DNA of 64,000 nt, taken from assembly GCF_000722545.1 (NCBI RefSeq), contig NZ_JNVM01000013.1, positions 1-64,000 of the forward strand, given 5' to 3'. This DNA is from Paenibacillus tyrphae. GTDB taxonomy: Bacteria; Bacillota; Bacilli; Paenibacillales; NBRC-103111. Below are positions 43,305-51,818 of this stretch, piece by piece. Below the pieces are notes generated by a model. The model had not been told where the DNA came from, searched no databases, and saw only the letters and a list, made by a program, of their open reading frames with translations. The translations under genes were made by a program, and so were the position numbers. Every line of letters begins with the position of its first letter. Within the stretch, counting starts at the first letter, position 1.

Positions 43305-44217
43305 TCGACCCGCCCCCTATCAATTGTATAAAGTAATCTTCCAATCTGTCTACACTCATTGTCATTTTTGTGACTTCTATCCCATGCTCCACCAGCATCC
43401 GGTTGAGCTTACCCTGCTCGCCGATATGGCTGTATACCCGGATCACCCGTTCGTCCTGAACCTCATAATCCGTAATGGCGAAATACTTCTCCAGCAGCAT
43501 TGCCGCTTTGTTGTCGTCGGACACTTGAAACTCAAGATATTTCCGGTTCCGCTTGCGAAGCTCCTCGAAGGAAATCTCCTCCAGCAGCTTCCCTTGATGC
43601 ACGACCCCGATCTGGTCGGCCAACTGCTCGACTTCGGACAAAATATGGCTGGAAACGAGTATCGTTATTTTTCGTTCCTCGGCGAGAGATTTGATCAGTC
43701 TGCGGATTTCCTTAATTCCCACCGGGTCCAAGCCATTGGTCGGCTCATCCAAAATTAACAGCTCGGGATGATGGAGAATGGCTCTGGCGATTCCAAGCCG
43801 CTGCTTCATTCCCAAGGAATAGCTGCCGACGAGCTTTTTCGTTTCCTGATGCAGACCGACGATTTCCAAAGCCTCGTCCATGGCGTTTTTCTTATGCACG
43901 CCCATCAGCTTGGCGTTGATCAACAAATTCTCGCGGGCGGTTAAATTCTCGTAAAATCCCGAGAACTCAACAATCGACCCGATTCTTCTTAAAATCTCTT
44001 TCTGGTGCTTGAACAAACTTTCACCAAAGATTTCAATCTCTCCGTGCGTCGGCTTGATTAAACCGAGCAGCATGCGGATGGTCGTCGTTTTGCCCGCGCC
44101 GTTCTGGCCGAGAAAACCGTAAATCTGCCCTTGACACACATTCATGTCAAGGTTGTCCACCGCTTTCTGCGTCCCGTACATCTTCGTTAACTGCGTCGTT
44201 TTGATAACCGCACTCAA
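43297..44217 (-). CDS. BcrA-like ABC transporter ATPase
   Basis: A protein of about 306 residues with Walker A GQNGAGKTT, Q-loop SIVEFSGFY, signature YSLGMKQRLGIARAI, Walker B LLILDEPTNGLDPVGI and H-loop LVSSHILSE. The C-terminal ~90 residues are the extension found in BcrA and other antimicrobial-peptide exporters. The TTG at 44217 has GCAGGAGGG before it, so the longer ATG form is rejected. Four 11-bp phased repeats upstream (44270-44308) suggest control by the response regulator of this cluster. Confidence 0.88.
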   Translation of the reverse strand: MSAVIKTTQLTKMYGTQKAVDNLDMNVCQGQIYGFLGQNGAGKTTTIRMLLGLIKPTHGEIEIFGESLFKHQKEILRRIGSIVEFSGFYENLTARENLLINAKLMGVHKKNAMDEALEIVGLHQETKKLVGSYSLGMKQRLGIARAILHHPELLILDEPTNGLDPVGIKEIRRLIKSLAEERKITILVSSHILSEVEQLADQIGVVHQGKLLEEISFEELRKRNRKYLEFQVSDDNKAAMLLEKYFAITDYEVQDERVIRVYSHIGEQGKLNRMLVEHGIEVTKMTMSVDRLEDYFIQLIGGGSIG

Positions 44218-44269
44218 ATCGTGATCCCTCCTGCTTTCATCAGATGTTAATTTCATGATAAGCAGGCGA

Positions 44270-44308
44270 TTTTAAATGCCTCTTAACCAGTTCTTAATTG
44301 TTTCTTAA
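44270..44308 (-). promoter_or_regulatory. Four 11-bp phased direct repeats before the BcrA-like gene
   Basis: On the minus strand TTAAGA occurs with starts exactly 11 bases apart (plus-strand TCTTAA at 44281, 44292 and 44303), with TTAAAA as a fourth unit at 44270. One-turn direct repeats are typical of OmpR-family regulator sites. TTAAGA-N17-TAAAAT could also serve as the promoter itself. Confidence 0.65.
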
Positions 44309-45336
44309 TCTCGGTTCGCGGCGCCTCGTTTCGGGATCGCGAAGCCGAAGGTCGTTTTCACGCCGGGCTCGCTTTCGGCCCACAAGGTTCCCGAATGCTT
44401 CTCGGCAAGCGCCTTCGTGATGGCCAGACCTAGCCCGCTTCCTTGAGCGGCAGGATTTCTTGCCCGGTCCGTGCGGTACATTCGTTCGAACACGCGGGGC
44501 AAATCCTCCGGCGCAATCCCGCTCCCCCGGTCCCACACCAGCAGCCGGTACTTGTCTGCGGCTTCCGCCAGCTCGATGCCTAATACTTTACCGTCTTTTC
44601 CGTGCTCGACGGCATTTTTGATCAGATTGCTGACGATCCGCAGCACGCTTACCCGGTCGGCCACGATGGGGCAGGCTTCTTCCGGAATGTTGACTTTTAA
44701 TTCGATGCCATACTTTTTCAGCTCGGGCAAAAATCCGATCGCCGATTCCCGGACAATTTCCCCAAAATCCAGCGTTTCCGGCTTCAACGGAATTTCGTCC
44801 GCATCCAGCTTGGCCAGCTCGAAGATTTCGTCAATCAGCTCTTTCAAGGCGACGGCTTTCCCGGACAAAATGTCCAGATACCGCTCTTTCTCTTCGCAGG
44901 AAGCTGCGATGTCATCCTTCAACGCATCCGCATAGCCGATGATCGACGTAAGCGGAGTCCGGATATCGTGGGAGATGTTGGACAGCAGACTTTTTCTCGC
45001 CGCCTCAGAGCGGATCGTGCGGACGTGAACCTTGGCCAGCTGCTCGATCAATTCGTTGATCGAAAAGATCACCTCGTCAAAGTGACGGTCGTCATTGGCA
45101 AGCAGTCGGGTATTCGTATTCCCTTGCGTGGCGCGCCTCAGCGCAGCCGCCATATCCTTCAGCCTGGCCGTGAACCGGTACCGGACAGACAAATGGATGA
45201 CCGTCAAGGCAAAGAGCGCAGCGAATAAAGCCCCGCGGACGATGCCTTGGGGCTGGTAATTCCAATCCAGAATGAAAAGCGCGGACAAGATGATGAACTG
45301 AACGATAAGGAGAAAGGCGCCTTTGTCATGCTTCAT
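44305..45336 (-). CDS. Sensor histidine kinase of the Bcr-like module
   Basis: A protein of about 343 residues with two membrane helices separated by a very short loop, a HAMP-like stretch and a standard kinase core. H-box SNISHDIRTPLTSIIGYADA lies near residue 125. The N-box is LIKNAVEHGKDG, then WDRGSGIAPEDL and GSGLGLAITKALAEKHSG. The ATG at 45336 has AGGTGA before it and overlaps the regulator gene. The short sensor loop suggests that it reads membrane events, as in BacS. Confidence 0.88.
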   Translation of the reverse strand: MKHDKGAFLLIVQFIILSALFILDWNYQPQGIVRGALFAALFALTVIHLSVRYRFTARLKDMAAALRRATQGNTNTRLLANDDRHFDEVIFSINELIEQLAKVHVRTIRSEAARKSLLSNISHDIRTPLTSIIGYADALKDDIAASCEEKERYLDILSGKAVALKELIDEIFELAKLDADEIPLKPETLDFGEIVRESAIGFLPELKKYGIELKVNIPEEACPIVADRVSVLRIVSNLIKNAVEHGKDGKVLGIELAEAADKYRLLVWDRGSGIAPEDLPRVFERMYRTDRARNPAAQGSGLGLAITKALAEKHSGTLWAESEPGVKTTFGFAIPKRGAANRD

Positions 45337-46042
45337 CTTTGTCACCTGCAAACTTATATCCGATTCCCCATACGGTCTGAATCCATTTCGGATCGGACGG
45401 GTCCTCCTCGATTTTCATCCGGAGCTTGCGGATATGGACCATCACGGTATTGTCGTCTTCCAAATAATCGCTGTCCCAGACTTGCCGGAACAGCTGCGTC
45501 TTCGTAAACACCTGCTCGGGATGCGAAGCCATAAACTTCAGCAGCTCGAACTCTTTGCCCGTCAGAGAGATTTCTTCCCCGGCTCTTGTGACCGTATACT
45601 TTTGCAAATGAATCGTCATGTTCTTGAAGCTTAGCACCGTCTCTTGCGGCGGGCCGCATTCGCTGCCCAAGACCAGGAAGCGCCGTAAATGAGCTTTAAT
45701 CCGGGCGACCAACTCATGGATGCTGAACGGCTTCGTAATATAGTCGTCCGCCCCGATGCTCAGCCCCAGTACTTTATCGATTTCCTGATCCTTGGCCGTG
45801 AGCATGAGAATCGGGACATTCGTCTTCATGCGCAATCTCCGGCATACCTCAATACCGTCCACCTTGGGCATCATCAGATCGAGCAGAATCAGGTTATAGC
45901 GGTGCGCTTCGAACAGACGGAGAGCCTCTTCCCCGTCTGCCGCCGCATCGATCCGATACGTTTCTCTTTCCAAATACGTTTTCACCAGGTCGCGAATTTC
46001 CCGATCGTCATCGGCAATAAGAATTCGAATATCGTGCTGCAT
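45326..46042 (-). CDS. OmpR-family response regulator of the Bcr-like module
   Basis: A protein of about 238 residues: receiver domain with LIADDDREIRDLV, LILLDLMMPKVDG (phospho-Asp near residue 52) and ITKPFSIHEL; winged-helix domain with SLTGKEFELLKFMASHPEQVF and DDNTVMVHIRKLRMKIEEDP. ATG 46042 has AGGTGGA upstream. It is the first gene of regulator-kinase-ATPase-permease-uppP. The phased repeats at 44270-44308 are its likely target. A TetR gene lies 33 bases upstream in the same direction, so the two may be co-transcribed. Confidence 0.89.
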   Translation of the reverse strand: MQHDIRILIADDDREIRDLVKTYLERETYRIDAAADGEEALRLFEAHRYNLILLDLMMPKVDGIEVCRRLRMKTNVPILMLTAKDQEIDKVLGLSIGADDYITKPFSIHELVARIKAHLRRFLVLGSECGPPQETVLSFKNMTIHLQKYTVTRAGEEISLTGKEFELLKFMASHPEQVFTKTQLFRQVWDSDYLEDDNTVMVHIRKLRMKIEEDPSDPKWIQTVWGIGYKFAGDKDEA

Positions 46043-46075
46043 CGTTCCACCTGCTTTTTTCTGGGCATTCCCCAA

Positions 46076-46672
46076 TTAAGGACCGGTTACCATCCGCATT
46101 AGGATGTCGCTGCTTGGAATCCGGTAATTTTCCTCGTCTTGGATATTCAGCATCATGAGACTGGAAAGAACCGATAAATAAGCGGAAATAAGCTCCACAA
46201 GATCGCCCGCCGCAATTTCGCCCGTCTGCTGTCCTTCCTTGAAGACAGGAAGCAGTTCGTCCACAAAGCTATTCATGGAATATTGGGCAACAAGTTCTTT
46301 AACCTTCTCCGGGACGCCTTCGGACGTACGTGCTTGATGAATCAGCATGAAGTAAGGCCTGCCGCTTTCATCGAGAATCTCTTTCGTTAAATATTTTATT
46401 TTGTCGAGCGGCGAGCCCTGCAGGTCGTAGATGCTCTTCATTGCGTCCTGCGCTCCCAGCATCGCCATTTGGACAAGTGTAGTGAAAAGCTCGTCTTTCG
46501 ATTTGAAATAGTGGTACAGCAAGCCGTGGCTGATACCGGCCTCGGCCGCAATCATGCTCATTTTCGTTCCGACGATTCCTCGCCGGGAAAACACCTTAAG
46601 CGCGGCCTCCATAATCTGTTCCTTGCGCTCGTCGCGGATTTGATGCAATTGTTCATCGTTTAAAGGCGCCAA
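46076..46672 (-). CDS. TetR-family transcriptional regulator
   Basis: The 198-residue protein has a TetR HTH (MEAALKVFSRRGIVGTKMSMIAAEAGISHGLLYHYFKSKDEL; recognition part GISHGLLYHYF near residue 47) and a helical ligand domain. TTG start with AAAGGA upstream. It follows the FAD oxidoreductase by 124 bases, and two matching dyads lie upstream of that gene, so the pair probably forms a self-controlled unit. Confidence 0.85.
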   Translation of the reverse strand: MAPLNDEQLHQIRDERKEQIMEAALKVFSRRGIVGTKMSMIAAEAGISHGLLYHYFKSKDELFTTLVQMAMLGAQDAMKSIYDLQGSPLDKIKYLTKEILDESGRPYFMLIHQARTSEGVPEKVKELVAQYSMNSFVDELLPVFKEGQQTGEIAAGDLVELISAYLSVLSSLMMLNIQDEENYRIPSSDILMRMVTGP

Positions 46673-46796
46673 TGATTATTCATTCCTTTGCCTGAAAATC
46701 TTACGGCCATTCATGGATAGATAGACGTCGCCTATGAGTATACCATTTCTCATGATCCGATGGCTATTGTGCCAGATCGCCGGATTGTAACGGCCC

Positions 46797-48272
46797 TTAA
46801 CGGCTTGCGGACGGATAAGGCGCCTCGGAGAAGGAGGGCACGATGTCGTTCCATACATGTTCCAGCGGCTGACCGTACTGCTCCGTGAGTTCGTCGAGCC
46901 ACTGCCGGCCTTCCTCCGTCGCCGCGAGCACGCTCGTGACCAGATCCGGATTCAGCATTTCCCGTGGCGAGATCGACAGCGTATTCACGGCCCAATACAG
47001 TCCGAACAGCTTAAAATCAGGCCCGGCCGTCGCACGCTCCAGATGCAGATCGAGATATTTCCGGCCGAACGAAATGCCCTTTAGCGGCTCCGCGCCTGCA
47101 TATTCGACGCCCTCCCACTGCAGGTCGTTCGCACAGTTCAACCACCAGGCCGGCTCGATCGCAGCCTGAATGCTTCGGAGCGCCCGTTGTTCGAATTGCG
47201 GCCGGGGGGCCTCCCATTGCTCGCGGAGGCAAGCTTCCAGCACCTCCACTTCGATAGCTGCGACGGTCATACCTTGACCGAAGATCGGATCGTAGATGCA
47301 GAAAGCGTCTCCCAGCACCAGCAGTCCGGACGGCCACCGGTCCATTTGTTCAAAATGATGGCGGTGCAAAGCCGGCACTCGAAATCCGCGCGGGTTGGTG
47401 ATCGGTTCGAGCCCTTGCAGCAGCTCGGCAATGAGGGGGCTCGGAAGCTGGGCGACCGCCTGCTCGAATTGCTCCGCATCCGTTGGCGGGTAATGTCCGC
47501 CCGGGCGGTAGAGCAGCACCTCTGCGATCTGATTCTCAATGATCGAAAACACACCTGAGAACGTGCCGTTTGCCGGCTGCCCCCCGATGATCACGGTATC
47601 CCACGTTTCGGTCAGATGGGCTTGGCTGGGAGGAATTCGGTACCGCCGGGTGCTGTAGCCCAGATTGACCTTCAGCAGATCCGGCTTCGGCACGTCGTAT
47701 CCCAGATTCTCCAGCCATGCGGTCAGCTTGGAGGAACGCCCGCTTGTATCCACGACCAGATCGGCCATCAGAAACTTTTCTTGTCCGTCCGATTCCCGAT
47801 CCCGGACCGCAATCCCCGTAACGGCGGCATGACCCGGCGTCGTCAATAAGCGCAGCACTTCATGTTTCGGAAGAAACCAGACACCGGGAATCTCCCGGAC
47901 GCGCTTGCGAACGACCCACTCCAGCAAAGCCCGGCTGAACTTGTAATCATTGCGCGGATACTGGACGACCACGCTTCCGTATTGATTCATGTTGTGCACA
48001 GTCTTGTTCAGCACCGACCGGGCTCCCTGCTCCGCCAAATCTTGTTCGAAGTCGGGAAAGAATCGGGTCATAATCTCTTTCCCCCGCTGGGTGAAGCGAT
48101 GCGGGTGAAACGATTGGGGCGTGCCCGCCCGGTCTTCCGGACTGGCGGGAAAATCGTCCTTCTCCACGATCACGACTTCTTCGTAAACATCCGAAAGCAC
48201 CCGGGCAGACAGTAATCCGGCAATGCCTCCTCCAATAACGAGGGCTGTTCCTTTTTTAGACATGTTGTTCAT
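46797..48272 (-). CDS. FAD-dependent oxidoreductase (squalene-epoxidase/halogenase-like group)
   Basis: The 491-residue protein begins with a Rossmann FAD motif (ALVIGGGIAGLLSARVL near residue 10) and has DLVVDTSGRSSKLTAWLE near residue 180. A second FAD segment LVLGDAFCIYDPIFGQGMTVAAIE lies near residue 335. The layout is that of single-component hydroxylases and geranylgeranyl-reductase-like proteins. No halogenase WxWxIP motif was seen. The substrate is unknown. Two TetR-type dyads upstream and a TetR gene downstream suggest that a foreign or toxic hydrophobic compound induces it. Confidence 0.82.
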   Translation of the reverse strand: MNNMSKKGTALVIGGGIAGLLSARVLSDVYEEVVIVEKDDFPASPEDRAGTPQSFHPHRFTQRGKEIMTRFFPDFEQDLAEQGARSVLNKTVHNMNQYGSVVVQYPRNDYKFSRALLEWVVRKRVREIPGVWFLPKHEVLRLLTTPGHAAVTGIAVRDRESDGQEKFLMADLVVDTSGRSSKLTAWLENLGYDVPKPDLLKVNLGYSTRRYRIPPSQAHLTETWDTVIIGGQPANGTFSGVFSIIENQIAEVLLYRPGGHYPPTDAEQFEQAVAQLPSPLIAELLQGLEPITNPRGFRVPALHRHHFEQMDRWPSGLLVLGDAFCIYDPIFGQGMTVAAIEVEVLEACLREQWEAPRPQFEQRALRSIQAAIEPAWWLNCANDLQWEGVEYAGAEPLKGISFGRKYLDLHLERATAGPDFKLFGLYWAVNTLSISPREMLNPDLVTSVLAATEEGRQWLDELTEQYGQPLEHVWNDIVPSFSEAPYPSASR

Positions 48273-48296
48273 AGATATCGCTCCTTTTTCTTTATG

Positions 48297-48315
48297 ATTG
48301 ACTTAATCAGTCAAT
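48297..48315. promoter_or_regulatory. TetR-type operator 1 upstream of the FAD oxidoreductase gene
   Basis: ATTGACT-TAATC-AGTCAAT is a perfect 7-5-7 dyad 24 bases before the FAD oxidoreductase start. A near copy lies at 48440-48458. Confidence 0.6.
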
Positions 48316-48439
48316 AATTTGGCGCAGCTATTCCTGTAGGCTACTCTTGAACCTTGGGCTTGAGGCAAAAGGCTCCGAATATCCAGTCACCTCAAAGCCG
48401 GACGCAAATTGCTAAGACGTTATGCACGACATTTTTTAG

Positions 48440-48458
48440 ATTGACTGAATCAATCAAT
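48440..48458. promoter_or_regulatory. TetR-type operator 2 upstream of the FAD oxidoreductase gene
   Basis: ATTGACT-GAATC-AATCAAT is a 7-5-7 dyad like operator 1, with one mismatch between arms. The minus-strand -35 candidate TTGATT overlaps it, so binding would block transcription. Apart from these sites the gap 48273-48615 shows nothing clear. Confidence 0.55.
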
Positions 48459-48615
48459 TTCAAAATACGCTACTTTTCATTTTTTGTCAACGATAAGTTT
48501 TTGCGTTCCGCTCCATAGCGCCGGACAAAAGCTTTCTTCCATTCTTCGAAGCGAAAAAACCTACTGGCACGAGGCTAATAGGTTCGTCTTTATACCAATC
48601 GCGTTGTTGGCCGTA

Positions 48616-48933
48616 TCAATCGGTTACTTTAATCTTGTAATAATAATTGGAACCGTTATGCTTCGCAACAACGCAGCCCGTTCCAACTTCCACTCCTTTT
48701 ACTTGCGCGGAATCGTAAGTTCCTTGGTGCTTTACTCTCAAGTCAAAAATATCAGGCCAGCCTCTGACCGGTTCAATGGTTCCTGTATCTCCGAAAACAG
48801 GACCTCCAAGCGTATTTACAGAAACTTTGATCAATTCATCATAATCAGAGCAGGAACTTTTCGCATACGCAGCAGGTGCAATCGAACTAAGAGCCAACGC
48901 CGACAGTAATGCCAAGGTTGCTATTTTTTTCAT
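48616..48933 (-). CDS. Small secreted protein of unknown function
   Basis: A protein of about 105 residues. The first 25 form a clear signal peptide (MKKIATLALLSALALSS, then AAYAK). The mature part of some 80 residues has Cys in KSSCSD and GTGCVV that could form a disulfide, and a C-terminal YYYKIKVTD strand. I do not recognise the family. ATG 48933 has AAAAAGGAG upstream; a longer in-frame extension lacks support. It sits alone upstream of the divergent imine-reductase unit. Confidence 0.7.
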   Translation of the reverse strand: MKKIATLALLSALALSSIAPAAYAKSSCSDYDELIKVSVNTLGGPVFGDTGTIEPVRGWPDIFDLRVKHQGTYDSAQVKGVEVGTGCVVAKHNGSNYYYKIKVTD

Positions 48934-49107
48934 GATACTCGCTCCTTTTTGTTTTCTTGTTTTGATTGACTGAACACATTCATCATAGCCTGCTTCCCGC
49001 TTCTTTTTAGTTTTTGGAATGATCTCGCAGAAAAACTGTTTTATCCCGTGCAAAAAAAGTCGATTTGTCGATGTTTTCGTCGAAAAATTCAAGAAAAAAA
49101 TTTTTTA

Positions 49108-49139
49108 TTGACATTGCCACTAGTGTCAATCTCTAGAAT
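49108..49139 (+). promoter_or_regulatory. MerR-type promoter of the imine-reductase-like operon
   Basis: TTGACA (49108-49113) and TAGAAT (49134-49139) are separated by 20 bases, too long for normal SigA use. Within and around the spacer TTGACA and TGTCAA form a dyad (GACATTGCCACTAGTGTC). Long spacers with a dyad are the mark of MerR-controlled promoters, and a MerR gene lies at 51083-51487. Confidence 0.7.
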
Positions 49140-49174
49140 AAGGGTCGAACACGTTGAAAGGAGTGCTTGCATTG

Positions 49175-50092
49175 ATGAATAGCAGCCCAAACGAAAAAGA
49201 AAACCACGAGAATGCAGGAGCAGACAGCCGCACGCCGGTGACGGTAATCGGTCTGGGGATGATGGGGACGGCACTCGCCGAGGCGTTCCTGAAGGCAGGC
49301 CACCGGACGACCGTCTGGAACCGCTCGGCCGATAAGGCCGACGCTCTCGTCGCCAAGGGAGCCATCCGTGCGGCTACCGCAGCCGAAGCGGTGTCGGCCA
49401 GCCCGCTCATCGTCGTCTGCGTGCTGGATTACGAGGCTGCGCACGAGATCCTTGGCTCCGTAGGCGGGCTACTCACCGGCCGCACGCTAGTGAACCTCAC
49501 GAACGGAAAACCGGAACAGGCGCGCAAAGCGGCGAAATGGGCGGCTGAACAAGGCGCAGACTACCTCGATGGCGGGATTATGGCGATACCCCAGATGATT
49601 GCGGGGCCTGGGGCACTACTGCTTTACAGCGGATCGCCGGGGGCTTTTGAAACGTATCGGGGGGAGCTGGACGTACTTGGCGCCAGCCAATACTTGGGTG
49701 AAGATGCTGGTCTGGCTGCGCTTTACGACTTGGCACTGCTCAGCGCGATGTACGGGATGTTCGGCGGTTTTTACCATGCCGTTGCGCTGGTCGGCACGGA
49801 AAAGGTCGAAGCGTCCGCGTTCACGGCGCTCGTCATTCCGTGGCTGCAGGCCATGATGGCCTCGCTGCCCCTCCAAGCGCAAGCGATGGACGCGAACGTT
49901 CATGCGACCGACGTCTCCAGCCTCTACATTAACAAGATCGGCTTCGTGAATCTGATCAAAGCCAGCCAAGAACAGGGCATCAGCACCGAATTGGTTGCCC
50001 CGCTTCAAGCCCTTGTCGATCGGGCGGTCGCTGAAGGCTACGGCGCGGACGGCCTTTCCAGGCTGGCCGGGCTGCTTAAGAAGCCGCAATGA
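49175..50092 (+). CDS. NAD(P)-dependent oxidoreductase, imine-reductase-like (copy 1)
   Basis: A protein of about 305 residues with an N-terminal Rossmann motif (VTVIGLGMMGTALAEAFLKAG near residue 22, then TTVWNRSADKADALV) and a helical C-terminal dimer domain (YDLALLSAMYGMFGGFYHAVAL). This is the 6-phosphogluconate/beta-hydroxyacid dehydrogenase fold of bacterial imine reductases. The start may be ATG 49175 or the TTG just before it; AAAGGAG lies upstream. It is followed 30 bases later by a close paralogue, and both are behind the MerR-type promoter. The substrate is unknown. Confidence 0.83.
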   Translation: MNSSPNEKENHENAGADSRTPVTVIGLGMMGTALAEAFLKAGHRTTVWNRSADKADALVAKGAIRAATAAEAVSASPLIVVCVLDYEAAHEILGSVGGLLTGRTLVNLTNGKPEQARKAAKWAAEQGADYLDGGIMAIPQMIAGPGALLLYSGSPGAFETYRGELDVLGASQYLGEDAGLAALYDLALLSAMYGMFGGFYHAVALVGTEKVEASAFTALVIPWLQAMMASLPLQAQAMDANVHATDVSSLYINKIGFVNLIKASQEQGISTELVAPLQALVDRAVAEGYGADGLSRLAGLLKKPQ

Positions 50093-50122
50093 TATAAACA
50101 CCATTACGAGGAGGCCATCTCA

Positions 50123-51019
50123 ATGAATATAAATTCAGCAAATGAAGCCCGCACACCGGTAACGGTTCTCGGCTTAGGTCCGATGGGCCAGGCGTTGGCC
50201 GGCGCGTTCCTGAAGGCAGGCCACCCGACGACCGTCTGGAACCGTACGCCCGCAAAAGCGGATGCGCTTATCGCACAAGGAGCGGCTCTCGCCAATATGG
50301 TTGTCGAAGCTGTCGCCGCCAGTCCGCTCGTTATTATCTGCGTATTGGACTACAACGCCGTGAATGCGATTCTCACCCCTGCCGGGGATGCCTTAAAGGG
50401 GCGGACGTTGGTCAACCTTACCGCCGATTCGCCGGAGCGGGCCCGCGAAATGGCCGCATGGGCCGCCGCCCGGGGAATCGACTACCTTGACGGGGCGATC
50501 ATGACCCCTACCCCAACCATCGGGCAGCCCACGGCAGTCGTTCTATACAGCGGACCGGAAGCCGCGTATGAGACCAATCGGCCAACCTTGGCCAGTCTGG
50601 GAGGCACCGCCGCACATCTCGGCACGGACCCCGGAAGGGCGGCAGCCTATGACGTGGCTCTGCTGGACATCTTCTGGACGTCCATGAGCGGCTATATTCA
50701 CGCCCTTGCCTTGGCCCGGGCGGAGAACATTGCAGCCAAGGATCTTGCGGTTTACGCTCAAGGGATTGTCAATATCATGCCGGACATTATAACCGAATTC
50801 GCACAGCATGTCGACGACGGCCATTACCCCGGCGAAAAGTCTAACATCGTCTCGGCGGCAGCCGGTATGGAGCACATCATTCATGCCGCCCAGGCCCGCG
50901 GGATCGACGCCAGCATACTGAGCGCCGCTTATGCCGTCGCTAGGCGGGCCATCGACGCCGGTCAAGGCAACGACGCATTTTCGCGCCTCGCCGAGCTGCT
51001 CGGCAAGCCGTCTGCGTAA
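50123..51019 (+). CDS. NAD(P)-dependent oxidoreductase, imine-reductase-like (copy 2)
   Basis: The 298-residue protein is similar to the previous gene over its full length. It has VTVLGLGPMGQALAGAFLKAG near residue 12, TTVWNRTPAKADALI, a catalytic-region stretch YLDGAIMTPTPTIGQP near residue 120 and the helix YDVALLDIFWTSMSGYIHALAL. ATG start with GAGGAGG upstream. The tandem pair probably arose by duplication and may act as a heterodimer or on related substrates. It is convergent with the MerR gene. Confidence 0.84.
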   Translation: MNINSANEARTPVTVLGLGPMGQALAGAFLKAGHPTTVWNRTPAKADALIAQGAALANMVVEAVAASPLVIICVLDYNAVNAILTPAGDALKGRTLVNLTADSPERAREMAAWAAARGIDYLDGAIMTPTPTIGQPTAVVLYSGPEAAYETNRPTLASLGGTAAHLGTDPGRAAAYDVALLDIFWTSMSGYIHALALARAENIAAKDLAVYAQGIVNIMPDIITEFAQHVDDGHYPGEKSNIVSAAAGMEHIIHAAQARGIDASILSAAYAVARRAIDAGQGNDAFSRLAELLGKPSA

Positions 51020-51049
51020 TCCGGCGGCAGCCGGACGTCTCCATAAAAC

Positions 51050-51077
51050 GATCCCGGCCCGTTCCCGGACCGGGATC
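51050..51077 (-). terminator. Terminator between imine-reductase operon and MerR gene
   Basis: GATCCCGG and CCGGGATC form an 8-bp stem. On the minus strand GTTTTATGG follows. It lies six bases past the MerR stop and 30 bases past the second reductase. Confidence 0.65.
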
Positions 51078-51082
51078 AATCC

Positions 51083-51487
51083 TCATCGCGATAGGCCGAG
51101 CAGTCTAGCATCTGCCTCCGTCGCGATTCCCTTTTCTTTCATTTGACGGATTTGCTTTTCCAACCGTTGCTGAACCGTAGCCAATGCGTTCATTTGCTTG
51201 TTAATCTCGTTCAGCTTCTCCTCATAGACGGCCAGCATTTCGCCGCAATATTCGTCCTCTGCATACTCCGGATAAGTGTCCTTACAGTTCAATACTTGTT
51301 CTATTTCTTCCGTGGTCAGACCTAAGCGCAGATAGATTTGGATCGTTTTCACACGCTCGACGGCCGACTCGTCGAACTCGCGGTAATCGTTTTCCAGCCG
51401 GTTCGCCGTAAGCAGCTTCTTCTTCTCATAATGCCTGATGGAACGCGGGCTTGCGCCGGTTGCTCTGGATAACTGACTGATTTTCAT
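51083..51487 (-). CDS. MerR-family regulator
   Basis: A protein of about 134 residues with a MerR HTH (ISQLSRATGASPRSIRHYEKKKLL at the N-terminus, recognition part GASPRSIRHYEKK), the NDYREFDESAVERV wing, and a long dimer coiled coil to the C-terminus. A two-Cys stretch (VLNCKDTYPEYAEDEYCGEM) could sense metal or thiol stress. ATG 51487 has AAAGGAGG upstream; a longer in-frame form is rejected. It faces the two reductase genes and has its own 20-bp-spacer promoter. Confidence 0.87.
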   Translation of the reverse strand: MKISQLSRATGASPRSIRHYEKKKLLTANRLENDYREFDESAVERVKTIQIYLRLGLTTEEIEQVLNCKDTYPEYAEDEYCGEMLAVYEEKLNEINKQMNALATVQQRLEKQIRQMKEKGIATEADARLLGLSR

Positions 51488-51524
51488 GGAAAATGCCTCC
51501 TTTACCCAAAATACTCCATTCTTA

Positions 51525-51556
51525 ATTATAAACCATGACATTAGGGTTAAGGTAAA
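51525..51556 (-). promoter_or_regulatory. Long-spacer promoter of the MerR gene
   Basis: On the minus strand TTTACC (51551-51556) and TATAAT (51525-51530) are separated by 20 bases, as at 49108-49139. This suggests MerR autoregulation. The spacer shares the string GACATT with the other promoter, but its dyad is weaker. Confidence 0.5.
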
Positions 51557-51818
51557 GAGGCAATTTTTCAAGAATCGCTTTTATCCGGTCAGCTCGCTCC
51601 TCAAAAAGGCTGCGGTATCGTACAGGAGTATCGTGGAATCGAAATGAGAGAGAATCGAATGAGGTCGAGGCTAGGAGGGCATAGGGCGTTGTACGAAGAA
51701 TAAGGGAAATTCTGAAAAGGAACCGGACGCGCCGGATCGCAGGGCCGGAGCTTGACGCGCAGCCTGCGCCGAAACGCGGACTGCACGCCTGCTGCTCCAT
51801 TCCTCTGCCGAAGCCGGG

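Noticed and set aside
48484..48909. 141-residue plus-strand frame over the small secreted protein
   Set aside because: The minus-strand gene has a clear signal peptide and ribosome site; this frame has neither.
51522..51800. 92-residue minus-strand frame upstream of the MerR gene
   Set aside because: It overlaps the MerR promoter, has no ribosome site and no protein-like pattern.
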